The notes under the pieces: generated by a model
The model's database searches: none
Told to the model about the DNA's origin: nothing
What the model saw: only the letters and a program-made list of their open reading frames with translations
From: Rhodoplanes sp963712435
GTDB taxonomy: Bacteria > Pseudomonadota > Alphaproteobacteria > Rhizobiales > Xanthobacteraceae
Direction of reading: 5' to 3'
Length of the DNA stretch: 64,000 nt
Assembly: GCA_963712435.1 (NCBI GenBank)
Contig: CAVQIB010000003.1
Coordinates: 496,001 to 560,000, forward strand
Program-made: the position numbers and the translations under genes
Part shown: in pieces, positions 45,124 through 53,966 of the stretch
Numbering within the stretch: position 1 is the stretch's first letter
Layout of the letters: every line of letters starts with the position of its first letter

Positions 45124-45555
45124 TCAATTCGCCCGCTCCTTGTAGGCCTCGGCCGCAAGCCAGGCGGCGAAAGCCGGGCCGATCGCCTGCCCGCTGACGA
45201 GCCCGTCCCGCCAATCCGCCCGCGCGGGCCGCACGACCAGCATCCATCCGGCGCCGAACGCGTCCTCGCTCAGAAGCCCGGGCTCGCGAATCAACCGTTC
45301 ATTGTGCGCGAGCACGACGCCGTCGAAGGCCGCCCGCGCCGAGCCGACCCATTTGCCGCCTTCGACCACCGCGAAGGAGCGCTCCTTCTCGAATTCACGC
45401 CCGATGCGTTTCGGGGTGAACACCAGCACCTCGCCCATCAGCGCGGCCGCCCACGGCGTGAACCCGGCGCGCACCGTCCCGTCGGCAAGCGGCTCGTACC
45501 AGATCTGGTTGATGACGTCGTAGAACAGATGGTCAGGATAGTCGGCCGCGTCCAT
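45124..45555 (-). CDS. GcvH-like lipoyl-domain protein
   Basis: A 143-residue protein of the glycine cleavage H type. DHLFYDVINQIWYEPLADG and VRAGFTPWAAALMGEV match the H-protein fold. SFAVVEGGKWVGSARAAFDG aligns with the lipoylation loop and keeps a Lys at the lipoate position. No gcvT or gcvP is present. H-like proteins outside glycine cleavage include the lipoate-binding proteins of sulfur oxidation (LbpA). It is the last gene of the FDH/Sec island, 33 bases after the DsrE gene, so a sulfur-carrying role is plausible but unproven. Confidence 0.8.
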   Translation of the reverse strand: MDAADYPDHLFYDVINQIWYEPLADGTVRAGFTPWAAALMGEVLVFTPKRIGREFEKERSFAVVEGGKWVGSARAAFDGVVLAHNERLIREPGLLSEDAFGAGWMLVVRPARADWRDGLVSGQAIGPAFAAWLAAEAYKERAN

Positions 45556-45587
45556 CCTCGCCCATCCCGCTTCGCCGGCCCATGCGC

Positions 45588-46025
45588 TTAGTAGGTCAGA
45601 ACCCGGCATTCCCCCTCCATGATGTCCTGAATCATGGCGGCGGCCCCCATCATGCCGCGGCACTCCGGGATCAGATCGTTCTCGTCCAGGTCGAACAGCT
45701 CCAGATTCGCCGGGCACGCCCAGAAGCGCGCGCCATGCTCATGCGCCTCCTTGATCCAGTCATAGACCGTCTTGGGATCGCCCGGCTTGATGAAGAGCTT
45801 GTCGGCCACGCCTCTGTGCATCAGCGTTCCGGCCGCGGCGGTGCACAGCACGTCGACCTCGTAGTCCATCGCGGCCGCCACCGCCGCGTGATAGAACGGC
45901 GCGCCGAGTTCGGTGACATTGCGCGGGTCGGTGTTCATCAGCACGATCAGGAGCCGCCGCGACACGGCGCGCGCCGCCTCCGCATCCGCTTCGATCGCAA
46001 GCGTTGTTCCAGCCGCATCGGTCAT
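45588..46025 (-). CDS. DsrE-family sulfur-relay protein
   Basis: A 145-residue protein with a DsrE/YchN-like fold: RLLIVLMNTDPRNVTELGAPF, AMDYEVDVLCTAAAGTLM, ARFWACPANLELFDLDENDL and IPECRGMMGAAAMIQ. Cys residues in VLCTAA, FWACPANL, PECRG and EGECRV are candidate persulfide carriers. The ATG overlaps the stop of the upstream small gene (ATGA). Together with a GcvH-like and a TusA-like protein near the same FDH cluster, it suggests sulfur transfer for molybdopterin sulfuration or for selenium/sulfur handling. Confidence 0.85.
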   Translation of the reverse strand: MTDAAGTTLAIEADAEAARAVSRRLLIVLMNTDPRNVTELGAPFYHAAVAAAMDYEVDVLCTAAAGTLMHRGVADKLFIKPGDPKTVYDWIKEAHEHGARFWACPANLELFDLDENDLIPECRGMMGAAAMIQDIMEGECRVLTY

Positions 46026-46419
46026 GGCGTGACTTCCTCGATCTTCAATTGTCGTCCGCGGCGGTCGAAGAAGTGGCCTTCGTTGAGCACCAGCCGATCC
46101 TCCGTCGAGCCGCGCCTCGAGCGCGCGCAATTGCAGCCGCGCGGTCGGATTGTCGAGCGGCCCGCCCGCCGGTCGCCGCGGCCGGGAAGAACGCCGCGCC
46201 GTCCCAGTCGGCGCCGGCGCCGGCGAACATCAGCACGATGTCGTCCCAGTCGATCTCGTCGCCGATCACGTTGAAGTAGGTCGAGCAGAGCGGCGTCACG
46301 CTGCGTCTCGCCGATCTCGACCAGCACCACGAGCGCCGTGAACGCGCCGGCTTCGGCGAACTGCGCTCGGGAGCCAGCGCTCGAAATGTCGCTCCGGGCG
46401 TCTGCTCAGAAATCGACAA
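46022..46419 (-). CDS. Unrecognised small protein in the Sec/FDH operon
   Basis: About 130 residues when frameshifts are joined: MSISEQTPGATFRALAPERS, FAEAGAFTALVVLVEIGETQ, TYFNVIGDEIDWDDIVLMF, AGAGADWDGAAFFPA, LQLRALEARLDE, RLVLNEGHFFDRRGRQLKI. I do not recognise the family. It has no signal peptide or membrane helix. I chose the TTG at 46419, which overlaps the preceding gene. Its stop overlaps the DsrE start, so it is coupled to that gene. The acidic DEIDWDD and repeated aromatic residues suggest a small folded cytoplasmic protein. Confidence 0.6.
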
Positions 46420-46870
46420 GCGGCGTCTCCGGTATGTAGTGCTCGAACAGCGCCCAGAACGGCTTCGCGTGCGTCTCGGCGTACCAGGCCTCGAAGGCGG
46501 CGCAGCGCCGTGCGGCACATCGGCCGGGCTCGCCGGCCGATCCGCATCCGATGACGGCGCAAGGACAGACAGCCTCGGCCACCGGCGCAAAGCGCGCGAC
46601 CACCGCGGCGCGCGCCTCGCTGTCGCTCGTCCAGCCGAGCTCGGGCGCGCAGCGCCGCGCGTCGCATGCGCGACCGCCGCGTCCTCGCCTTCGACGCCGG
46701 CGACCGCCTCGGCGATCGCGCGCATCAGGTTCAGCCGCCGGAAGGCGAAGGCGCGCTCCTGTTCGAGCGCGGCGATGCGCGCGGCCGCCTCGCGGCGGAA
46801 CGCCGCCTCGGCGGCTCGGCGTCGTGCGCGGCGGCTTGCAGCGTCGTCGAGGAAGGCAGGCGGCGGTCAT
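46406..46870 (-). CDS. Unrecognised Cys-containing small protein after selC
   Basis: About 150 residues after joining frames. An Ala/Arg-rich helical N-terminus (REAAARIAALEQERAFAFRR, LNLMRAIAEAVAGVEGEDA) precedes LGWTSDSEARAAVVARFAP, then a cysteine cluster CPCAVIGCGSAGEPGRC..RRC and the end AWYAETHAKPFWALFEHY, IPETPLVDF. Five cysteines within about 25 residues could bind metal. Family unknown. It starts 18 bases after the tRNA-Sec gene and reads the same way. Confidence 0.6.
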   Translation of the reverse strand: MTAACLPRRRCKPPRTTPSRRGGVPPRGGRAHRRARTGARLRLPAAEPDARDRRGGRRRRRRGRGGRACDARRCAPELGWTSDSEARAAVVARFAPVAEAVCPCAVIGCGSAGEPGRCAARRCAAFEAWYAETHAKPFWALFEHYIPETPLVDF

Positions 46871-46888
46871 CGCGGCGCTCCGCGATGG

Positions 46889-46984
46889 TGGCGGAAGAGA
46901 GTGGGAGTCGAACCCACCAAGGACCGTCTCACGGCCCCTCCCGGATTTGAAGTCCGGACGCCCCACCGGGGACGCTTCTCCTCC
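46889..46984 (-). tRNA. selC: Selenocysteine tRNA (anticodon UCA)
   Basis: A 96-base tRNA with encoded CCA. The 8-pair acceptor stem GGAGGAGA/TCTCTTCC (one G-T) is longer than in normal tRNAs. The anticodon arm is CCGGACTTCAAATCCGG with UCA at the anticodon. A long D stem, a long variable arm (GAGGGGCCGTGAGACGGTCC) and the T arm TGGGTTCGACTCCCA are present. All are hallmarks of bacterial tRNA-Sec, and it aligns closely with E. coli selC. It shows no indel despite the noisy surroundings. Confidence 0.97.
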
Positions 46985-48977
46985 AGTTGCTCGTCGCGGT
47001 CGCGGCGCTGTCCGCGCGGCGCGGCGGAACAGGTCGAGCCGGTGCCGGTTGATGCGGCGCAGGTCGCCGCGGCGCAGCGTGACGCCGTGGCGGTCGAAGA
47101 ACTCCAGGATCTGGATCGCGACCTTGCGGCCGTTGTCGAGCCGGTCGCGGAACTGCGCGGCGGTGAACTGGCCGTGCGGCGGCGTGCGCGGCGAGGTCGA
47201 CGACGATCTCGACCATCTCGCCGACCGCGTCGCGCAGGAAGAAGTGGTCGTGCGCGACCTCGTCGACCTCGCCGCATGCGGCCGAGCAGCTTGCAGCAGC
47301 CGCCGCACCTCGGCCTCCGGCACGTCGAGGATCGCCGGCGATGTCGCGCACGCGCGGCGGGCGGAAGCGCTCGCGCGCCGCCGAGCAGCGGGCGCGACCC
47401 GCTCCCAGAGCGCTCTCGTCCTCCGGCGGTCAGGCGCACCTCGTGGCCCGGCAGCCGCACCCAGGCGCCGTCGAGCGCGATCTCGCCTGGCGCGCGCCAG
47501 GCCCTGCAGCAGCGGCGACGAAGGCGGGCGCCGGCAGCCGCGGCTCGAGCTGCAGCGCGCAGCCGCTCCAGGCCGATGCCGGGCAGGTCGGGGTTCTCGG
47601 CGTGGAAGGCGGCGAGCGTCGGCGAGCAGCGCCGCGCTTCAGGCGCATCCAGCCGGCGGCGCGCGAGCGCCGCGAGCGCGCGCCGCGGCCGCGATGCGGA
47701 CCAGCCGACAGCGCTGCGGCGATCGCGATCGGTCGCCTCGGCGGCCGAGCGCGCGGTCGCGGGCGAAGACGTCGAGGTCGACATGGAAGGGCGGCACGTC
47801 CGAGCAGCGCCGCGAGCGCGCGCCTCGGGATCGGCGATGCGCGTGCGCGTCGAGCTGGGCCAGGCGCTCGGGCGTGCGGCGCTTGCGCGCGGGCGCGCGC
47901 AGGTCGAGGAAGCGGCCGCCGCCGATGGTGCGCTGCGCGGACGGTGTCGCGCAGGACGAAGCGGTCGCCGGCGGCCGCGGCGATCGGGCGGTCGAGCACG
48001 AGCTGCACGTAGGCCTCGCCGCCCGGCGCGATCGGCGTGTCGCCGAGCAGGACGACGCGCGCGCCGACCTCGGCCGCGCGCGTGGTGCAGGCGCACCGGC
48101 ATCCACTGGCCGATCGGCTTCGGCTCGGCGGCGAGCACGCGCAGCGCGGCGTCGATGCGGTCGGTCGGCGCGTGCAGCGCGGGATCGAGCACCATGTCGC
48201 CGCGGCGGATCGCGTCCTTGCTGATCGCCCTCGCCCGCGAGGTTGAGCGCGCAGCGCTCGCCGGCGCTCGCCGCGCTCGGCCGGCCGGTTCTGCGCGTGG
48301 ATCGAGCGCACGCGCGCCGCGCAGGCCGGACGGGCTGACCAGCGACGCGGTCGCCGACCGCGACCGCGCCGGACAGCACCGTGCCGGTGACGACGGTGCC
48401 GGCGCCGGCCAGCGTGAAGGAGCGGTCGACGGCGAGGCGGAAGCGGCCCGTCGGCGCGCGCGGCCGGTCGCGCGCGCATGCGCCGAATCGAGGCGGTCGC
48501 GCAGAGCGTCGATGCCCTCGCCGGTGACGGCGGAGACCGGGACGATCTCGGCGCCCGCCAGGCCGGTGCCGGCGCGAGCGCGTCGCGCGATGCCGGCCTC
48601 GACCGCGGCGCGGCGCGCCGGCGTCCACGAGGTCGGCCTTGGTGAGCGCGACGACGCCGCGGCTCGACGCCGAGCAGGTCGATGATCGCCAGATGCTCGC
48701 GCGTCTGCGGCATCACGCCGTCGTCGGCGGCGACGACCAGCAGCACGAAGTCGATGCCGGTCGCGCCGGCCAGCATGTTGTGGACGAAGCGCTCGTGGCC
48801 CGGCACGTCGACGAAGCCGAGCACGCCGCCGTCCGGCGCCGGCAGATAGGCGAAGCCGAGATCGATGGTGATGCCGCGCGCCTTCTCCTCCTTCAGGCGG
48901 TCGGTGTCGACGCCGGTCAGCGCGCGCACCAGCGCGGTCTTGCCGTGGTCGATGTGGCCGGCGGTGCCGACGATCAT
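46985..48977 (-). CDS. selB: Selenocysteine-specific elongation factor SelB, many frameshifts
   Basis: Brings Sec-tRNA to the ribosome at UGA codons with a SECIS hairpin. The N-terminus is intact: MIVGTAGHIDHGKTALVRAL, TDRLKEEKARGITIDLGFAY, FVDVPGHERFVHNMLAGATG and DDGVMPQTREHLAIIDLLG (GTPase motifs G1-G4). Later pieces show the EF-Tu-like domains and winged helices, ending FFDRHGVTLRRGDLRRINRH, RLDLFRRAA. The frame then runs on into the tRNA-Sec gene as VGRPDFKSGRGRETVLGGFD without a stop, so the true end is uncertain. The ATG overlaps the stop of the Sel1-repeat gene. Confidence 0.92.
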
Positions 48978-49803
48978 GGCGCCGGCGCTCCGCGCAGCGG
49001 CGCGTCGGCGCGCGCGGCGGCGCTCGGCCTCGGCGTCGCTCGCATCGGCCGAGAGCGCGTCCGCGCCGGCGCGCAGGAACGGCTCGGCGAGCGCGCTGCC
49101 GCCGGCGCGCGCGCGCAGCAGCCAGGCGAGCGCCGGCGACGGGGTCGCGCGCGCACGCCGGCGCCGAGGTGATGGGCGGCGCCGAGCATCGCCTGGCCGT
49201 CGGCGTCGCCGCGCGCGGCGGCCTTCGCCCACCAGCGCGCGGCCGCGGCCGGGTCGCGCTCGACGCCGAGCGCGTTGTGATAGATCATGCCGAGCGCGGG
49301 TCATCGCCGCGGCGATGCCCTGCTCGGCGGCCGCGAGCGCCCAGCGCCGCGCCTCGACGGGGTCGGGCGGCGATGCACTCGCCTTCGAGCAGCATCCAGC
49401 TCAGCATGTCCTGCGCCGGGGCGTCGCCCTGCTCGGCCGCGGCGCGGTAGAGCTCGGCGGCGCGCGCATAGTCCTGCGCGGACGCCCTCGCCCTTGAAAT
49501 AGAGCGCCGCGAGATTGCGCTGGCCGACCGGGTCGCCGGCCTCGGCCGCCAGCGTCAGCCAGCGCACCGCCAGCGCCGGGATCGCGCGCGACGCCGAGCC
49601 CTCCGGCGAAGCAGGCGCCGACATTGTTCTGCGCGCGCGCGACGCCGGCGTGCGCGAGCGGCCCCCAGATCGCGAGCGCCGCCGCATAGTCGCCGCCACG
49701 CGCGGCCTCGAATGCGCGCGCCATCTGCGCGGCGATCCGGATGCTCGATCGGCGGCGGATCGGCATCGGCGCGCCTGCGCGCCAGGCGGTCAAGCCAGCG
49801 CAT
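48974..49803 (-). CDS. Sel1-like repeat protein between selA and selB
   Basis: About 270 residues after correction, made of Sel1-type (TPR-like) repeats: AAQMARAFEAARGGDYAAAL, AQNNVGACFAGGLGVARD, GQRNLAALYFKGEGV, MIYHNALGVERDPAAAARWW, ARGDADGQAMLGAAHHLGAG. Start ATG at 49803 lies inside the end of selA (14-base overlap) and its stop overlaps the selB ATG. No signal peptide. Repeats of this kind are protein-binding scaffolds. The tight coupling suggests a role with Sec insertion or FDH assembly, which is not described for core Sec machinery; this is an inference. Confidence 0.78.
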
Positions 49804-51253
49804 CGGGCTTCTCTCCGGCGGCAAGGCCGGCGAGGTTGCGCGACGAAGCCCGGCCTCGTCCTCGAGGCAGCGCAGGTCGAGGACCAGCGCGCCGTCCTCG
49901 ATCCGGCCGATCACCGGCATCGGCAGACGGCGGAAGGCAGCCGGCGAGCGCGACGAGCGCGCGCCCGCCGCCGCGTTCGCCGCCGGCCGGATGGCGAGGC
50001 CGGCGCTCGGCATCGTCTCCAGCGGCAGCGCGCCGGAGCCGATCTGGCTGGCGCAGTCGATCGACGCTCGACGGCGAAGACGGCGCCGACGCGCGGCGGC
50101 GACGGCAGGCGCGAGCCGCTGCGGCGAGCGCCGCGATCTCCGCCTGCGGGCGCGCGAGCAGCCGCAGCGTCGGCAGGCGCTCGCGCCAGCCGGTCGGGAT
50201 CGCGGTAGAGCCGCAGCGTCGCCTCGAGCGCCGCGAGGCGGATCTTGTCGAGGCGCAAGCGCGCGCTTCATCGGGTTGCGGTTGAGCGCGCGCGATCGAG
50301 CTCCTTGCGGCCGACGATGAAGCCGGCCTGCGGGCCGCCGAGCAGCTTGTCGCCGGAGAAGGTGACGAGGTCGGCGCCCTCGGCGACCGCCTCGCGCACG
50401 GTCGGCTCGTGCGCGCAGGCCGAAGCGCGGCGAGATCGACCAGCGTGCCGGAGCCGAGATCGTTGACGAGCGGCACGCCGCGCTCGCGGGCGAGCGCGGC
50501 GAGCTCGCGGCGCCGGCACCTCCTCGGTGAAGCCCTCGATGCGGTAGTTCGAGGTGTGCACCTTGAGGATCAGGCCGGTCTCGGCGCCGAGCGCGCTCGG
50601 CATAGTCCTTCAGATGCGTGCGGTTGGTGGTGCCGACCTCGACGCAGCCGGGCGCCGGCGCGCGCCATGATGTCGGGCATGCGGAAGGCGCCGCCGATCT
50701 CGATCAGCTCGCCGCGCGAGACGATCGCCTCGCGGCCCTTGGCCAAGCGTGTTGAGCACGAGCAGCACGGCGGCGGCGTTGTTGTTGACGACGGTCGCGT
50801 CCTCGGCGCCGGTCAGCTCGCACAGCAGGCCGCGCAGCATGCGTCGTCGCGCTCGCCGCGCCGGCCCGCTGTCGAGGTCGAACTCGAGCGCGACCGCCTG
50901 GCGCATCGCCGTCGACCGCCGCCTCGATCGCCGCCTCGGCGAGCAGCGCGCGGCCGAGATTGGTGTGCAGCACGGTGCCGGTCAGGTTGAAGACCGGCCG
51001 CACGCTCGGCCGCGTCTCGCGGTCGAGCTGCGCGAGCGCCGCGGCGGCGACGCCATCGGCGTCGAGCCGCCCGCCGAGGTCGCCGGCGCGCTGCGCGCGC
51101 ACCGCGCTGCGGACCTGATCGAGCGCCGCGCGCACCGCGTCGACGACCGGCGCGCGGCCGAACCGATCGACGGCGGCCGCCGCGCGGCCGGTGTCTTCAG
51201 GACGTCGTCGACCGAGGGCAGGCGGCGGAGCAGGCCATCCTGGGTCGTTCCAT
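49790..51253 (-). CDS. selA: L-seryl-tRNA(Sec) selenium transferase SelA, many frameshifts
   Basis: PLP enzyme that turns seryl-tRNA-Sec into selenocysteyl-tRNA-Sec. Matching blocks in successive frames are DGLLRRLPSVDDVLKTPAAR, SVRPVFNLTGTVLHTNLGRA, TGAEDATVVNNNAAAVLLVL, EVGTTNRT-like sequence, ILKVHTSNYRIEGFTEEV, VTFSGDKLLGGPQAGFIVG (PLP Lys), IRLAALEATLRLYRDP and VIGRIEDGALVLDLRCLEDE. Length about 470 residues, normal. It starts 5 bases after fdhE. All breaks I resolved are single inserted bases (for example CTG written as CTTG). Confidence 0.93.
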
Positions 51254-51258
51254 GGCCC

Positions 51259-52198
51259 TCAGTAGCCGACGAGGAACGGATTGACCGCGCCGCGCCGGTA
51301 CCCGCTTCTCGCGCACCAGCAGGTCGAGCGCCGAGCGTCGCCACGTCGTCGGCGACCGGATCGAGCGCCGGTGTCCGCGTGCTGGTGCAGAGCATCTTCA
51401 CGTAGCCGCGGCAGCTGTCGCAGGTCTCGGCCTTGATCGTGCCCGCGCCGCCTTCGACCTCCTGGTAGCCGATGCCCTTGGTCGAGCCGCAGAGCGCGCA
51501 TTTGATGCGCACGTAGTTCCACAGCGTCCCGCAGAGCGCGCAGGCGCAGAAGCGCGCGCCGTGCGCGCCCGGCCAGCCGACGACCAGCGAGGACACCGGC
51601 GGGCGCGCCGCAGGCCGGGACAGGCGCCGTCGCCGACCGGCGACCAAGCGGCGCGGCGTCGAGGCCGGCGGCCAGGCGGGCGAAATGCACCTGCAGGGCG
51701 GCCGCGACGAAGACATGCTCGGCCGAGCGCCTCGATCGGGATGCGCGTCGGCCAGCACGGCGCGCACCATCGCCGCTCGCTGGTCTCCGGATCGGCGCCG
51801 GCGAGGCGCGCCAAGCGCCTGCGCGCGCCGTCCGGCATGTCGATCGTCTCGCAGCAGCTGCGAGCAGGCGGTCGAGCGTCGCCGTCGCACGCCGCGTCCG
51901 CGGCAAAGCGTCGGCGGTCGAGCGGCGGCATGGCGTGCTCGCGCGCCCGCGCCAGCGCCTCCGCGGCCGGCCGATCGGGCTCGGGCAAGCCCGTCCTGCA
52001 CGCGATGCTGGGCCTCGCACGAGGCCGGCGAGGAAGCGCAGATAGGGCCCGAGCGCATGGTCGTGCGCGAGCAAGCGCGAACGCGCTCGCGCGCGCCGAG
52101 AGAACAGCAGCGTCCGGTCGCGGCAGGACGGCGAAGGGCGGCGTCGGCGACCTCCCCGATGGGCACCGGATCGTGCCGGGCGCGCCGACTTGCGTCAT
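51259..52198 (-). CDS. fdhE: Formate dehydrogenase accessory protein FdhE, frameshifted
   Basis: Cytoplasmic zinc-ribbon protein needed for activity of respiratory formate dehydrogenases. N-terminal pieces include HDHALGPYLRFLAGLVRG. The central part shows the CxxC pairs CACALCGTLWNYVRIKCALC, CGSTKGIGYQEV and AETCDSCRGYVKML (rubredoxin-like ribbons). It ends GYRRGAVNPFLVGY, the family C-terminus. About 310 residues. It lies 49 bases after fdhC and 5 before selA. Confidence 0.9.
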
Positions 52199-52247
52199 CG
52201 CTTGCACCTCACGAACCGCACGGGCCACGTGGTCTTCCGGAGCCGCG

Positions 52248-53022
52248 TCACTCCGCGGGCGCCGATCGCGTTCGGCCGTCATCCTTCTTGCCGGTGACCA
52301 GCTCGCGCAGCCACGGCGGTGATGGCGCCAGGCCCAGCCGCCGGTGACCGTGCCGCGCGTCATGGCGCGGATGGTGCCGCGCACCCAGATCGCCGCATAG
52401 ACGTGGACGATCCAGACGCAGATCGCGACGATCGCCGCGAGCGCGTGCACGAGCACGGCGATCCGCTTCTGCTCGACCGTGGTGTACTCGGCGAAATACT
52501 GGTCCCAGATGACCACGCCGCTGCGCGATCAGCACGACGATCAGCATCGACATCGACCAGAACACGATCTTCTGGCCGGCATTGTACTTGCCGACCTCGG
52601 GCAGCTTCTCCTCGTGGCCGGCGAGCACGTCGCGGACGCTGGCCATCCAGACGCTGTCCTCGCGCTCCCACAGGTTCAGCCGCCAGAAGCGGAGGAACAG
52701 GCCGACGAAGCCGAAGAACAGCACCACGCCGATCCACGGATGGATCGCGCGCGTCATCTGGCCGCCGCCGAACAGCCCGGTCAGGAAGAAGAGGCTCGGA
52801 TGGAACAGCGCGAGCCCGCGAAGCGCCAGGAGCACGAGGCTGGTCGCCGTGATCCAGTGGTTGATCCGCGCTCCGACCGTGTAGCGGTCGACGACGACCG
52901 GCTCGTTGCGGCGCCGGTGCCGCCGATCGTGACGGTCGCGGATGGTGGACCGACGGTCGTGGCGCATCGGATGGTGCGCATGCCGGACGGTCGATGTCGG
53001 CAACCTGGCTCCGTCAGCTCAT
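52248..53022 (-). CDS. fdhC: Formate dehydrogenase gamma subunit (cytochrome b556), frameshifted
   Basis: Membrane subunit that takes electrons from the beta subunit to quinone. Four helices with heme-ligand histidines: VGARINHWITATSLVLLALR, IHPWIGVVLFFGFVGLFLRF, FWSMSMLIVVLI and VLVHALAAIVAICVWIVHVYA. AGQKIVFW and AIWVRGTIRAMTRGTVTGGW are typical of FdnI/FdoI. The ATG overlaps the fdhB stop (ATGA). The N-terminus has a charged extension and at least one shift, so its exact sequence is unclear. Confidence 0.9.
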
Positions 53023-53966
53023 GTCACCTCGCCGATCGCTTGGCTTTCGTCGTCCTCGTCCGGAACCCGGTTGGCGCCGGCGACAAGGTGATGCAGGACG
53101 CCGATCGCCGCGACGGCGCCGATCGCCGCGAGGCCGGCATACTTCGTCAGCGCCCTTCCAGACCTCGACCACCGGGCTGATCCGCGGATCCTTCGGCAGG
53201 CCGGCATAGAGCTCCGGCTGGTCGGCGTGGTGCAGCACATACATCACGTGCGTGCCGCCGACGCCCGGCGGATCGTAGAGCCCGGCATTCTCGAAGCCGC
53301 GCGACTTCAGATCCTCGATCGCGGTCGTCGCCGCATGCTTCTTCATCTCCTCCTTGGTGCCGAAGACGATCGCCTGGGTCGGGCAGGCCTTGGCGCAGGC
53401 CGGGCCCTGCCCGACCGCGACGCGGTCGGAGCAGAGCGTGCACTTGTAGGCCTTGTTGTCGACCTTGGAGATGCGCGGGATGTTGAACGGACAGCCCTTC
53501 ACGCAGTAGCCGCAGCCGATGCAGTTCTCGTGCACGAAGTCGACGATGCCGTTCGAGTACTGCACGATCGCGCCGGGCGCCGGGCAGGCCTTCAGGCAGC
53601 CCGGATCCTCGCAGTGCATGCAGCCGTCCTTGCGGATCAGCCATTCGAGATTGTCGGTCTCGGGGTTCACCCACTCGGTGAAGCGCATCAGCGTCAGCGT
53701 GTTCGGCGTGAGGTCGTGCGGGTTGTCGTAGACGCCCGGTATTGACGCCGACCTCCTCGCGCAGCTCGTTCCACTCGAGGCAGGCCACCTGGCACGCCTT
53801 GCAGCCGATGCACTTGGACACGTCGATCAGCTTGGCGACCTCGGTCAGCCGCTTTGCCGGCGGCGTCACGGTCGAGGCCGAGCGCCGCATGAGGTCGGCG
53901 CTCGCCGAAGTTCGCGGCTTGCACGTTCTCGGTCGGCGGCTTCGGAAGACCGGATTGAACCGTCAT
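53019..53966 (-). CDS. fdhB: Formate dehydrogenase beta subunit (4x[4Fe-4S]), frameshifted
   Basis: Electron-transfer subunit with four ferredoxin-type cluster sites: DVSKCIGCKACQVACLEWNE, KDGCMHCEDPGCLKACPAPG, HENCIGCGYCVKGCPFNIPR and YKCTLCSDRVAVGQGPACAK. MRFTEWVNPETDNLEWLIRK and ENAGLYDPPGVGGTHVMYVL are FdnH/FdoH signatures. A C-terminal helix (AIGAVAAIGVLHHLVAGAN) anchors it. Starts MTVQSGLPKPPTENVQ at 53966, overlapping the fdhA stop by 3 bases. About 310 residues. Confidence 0.93.
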
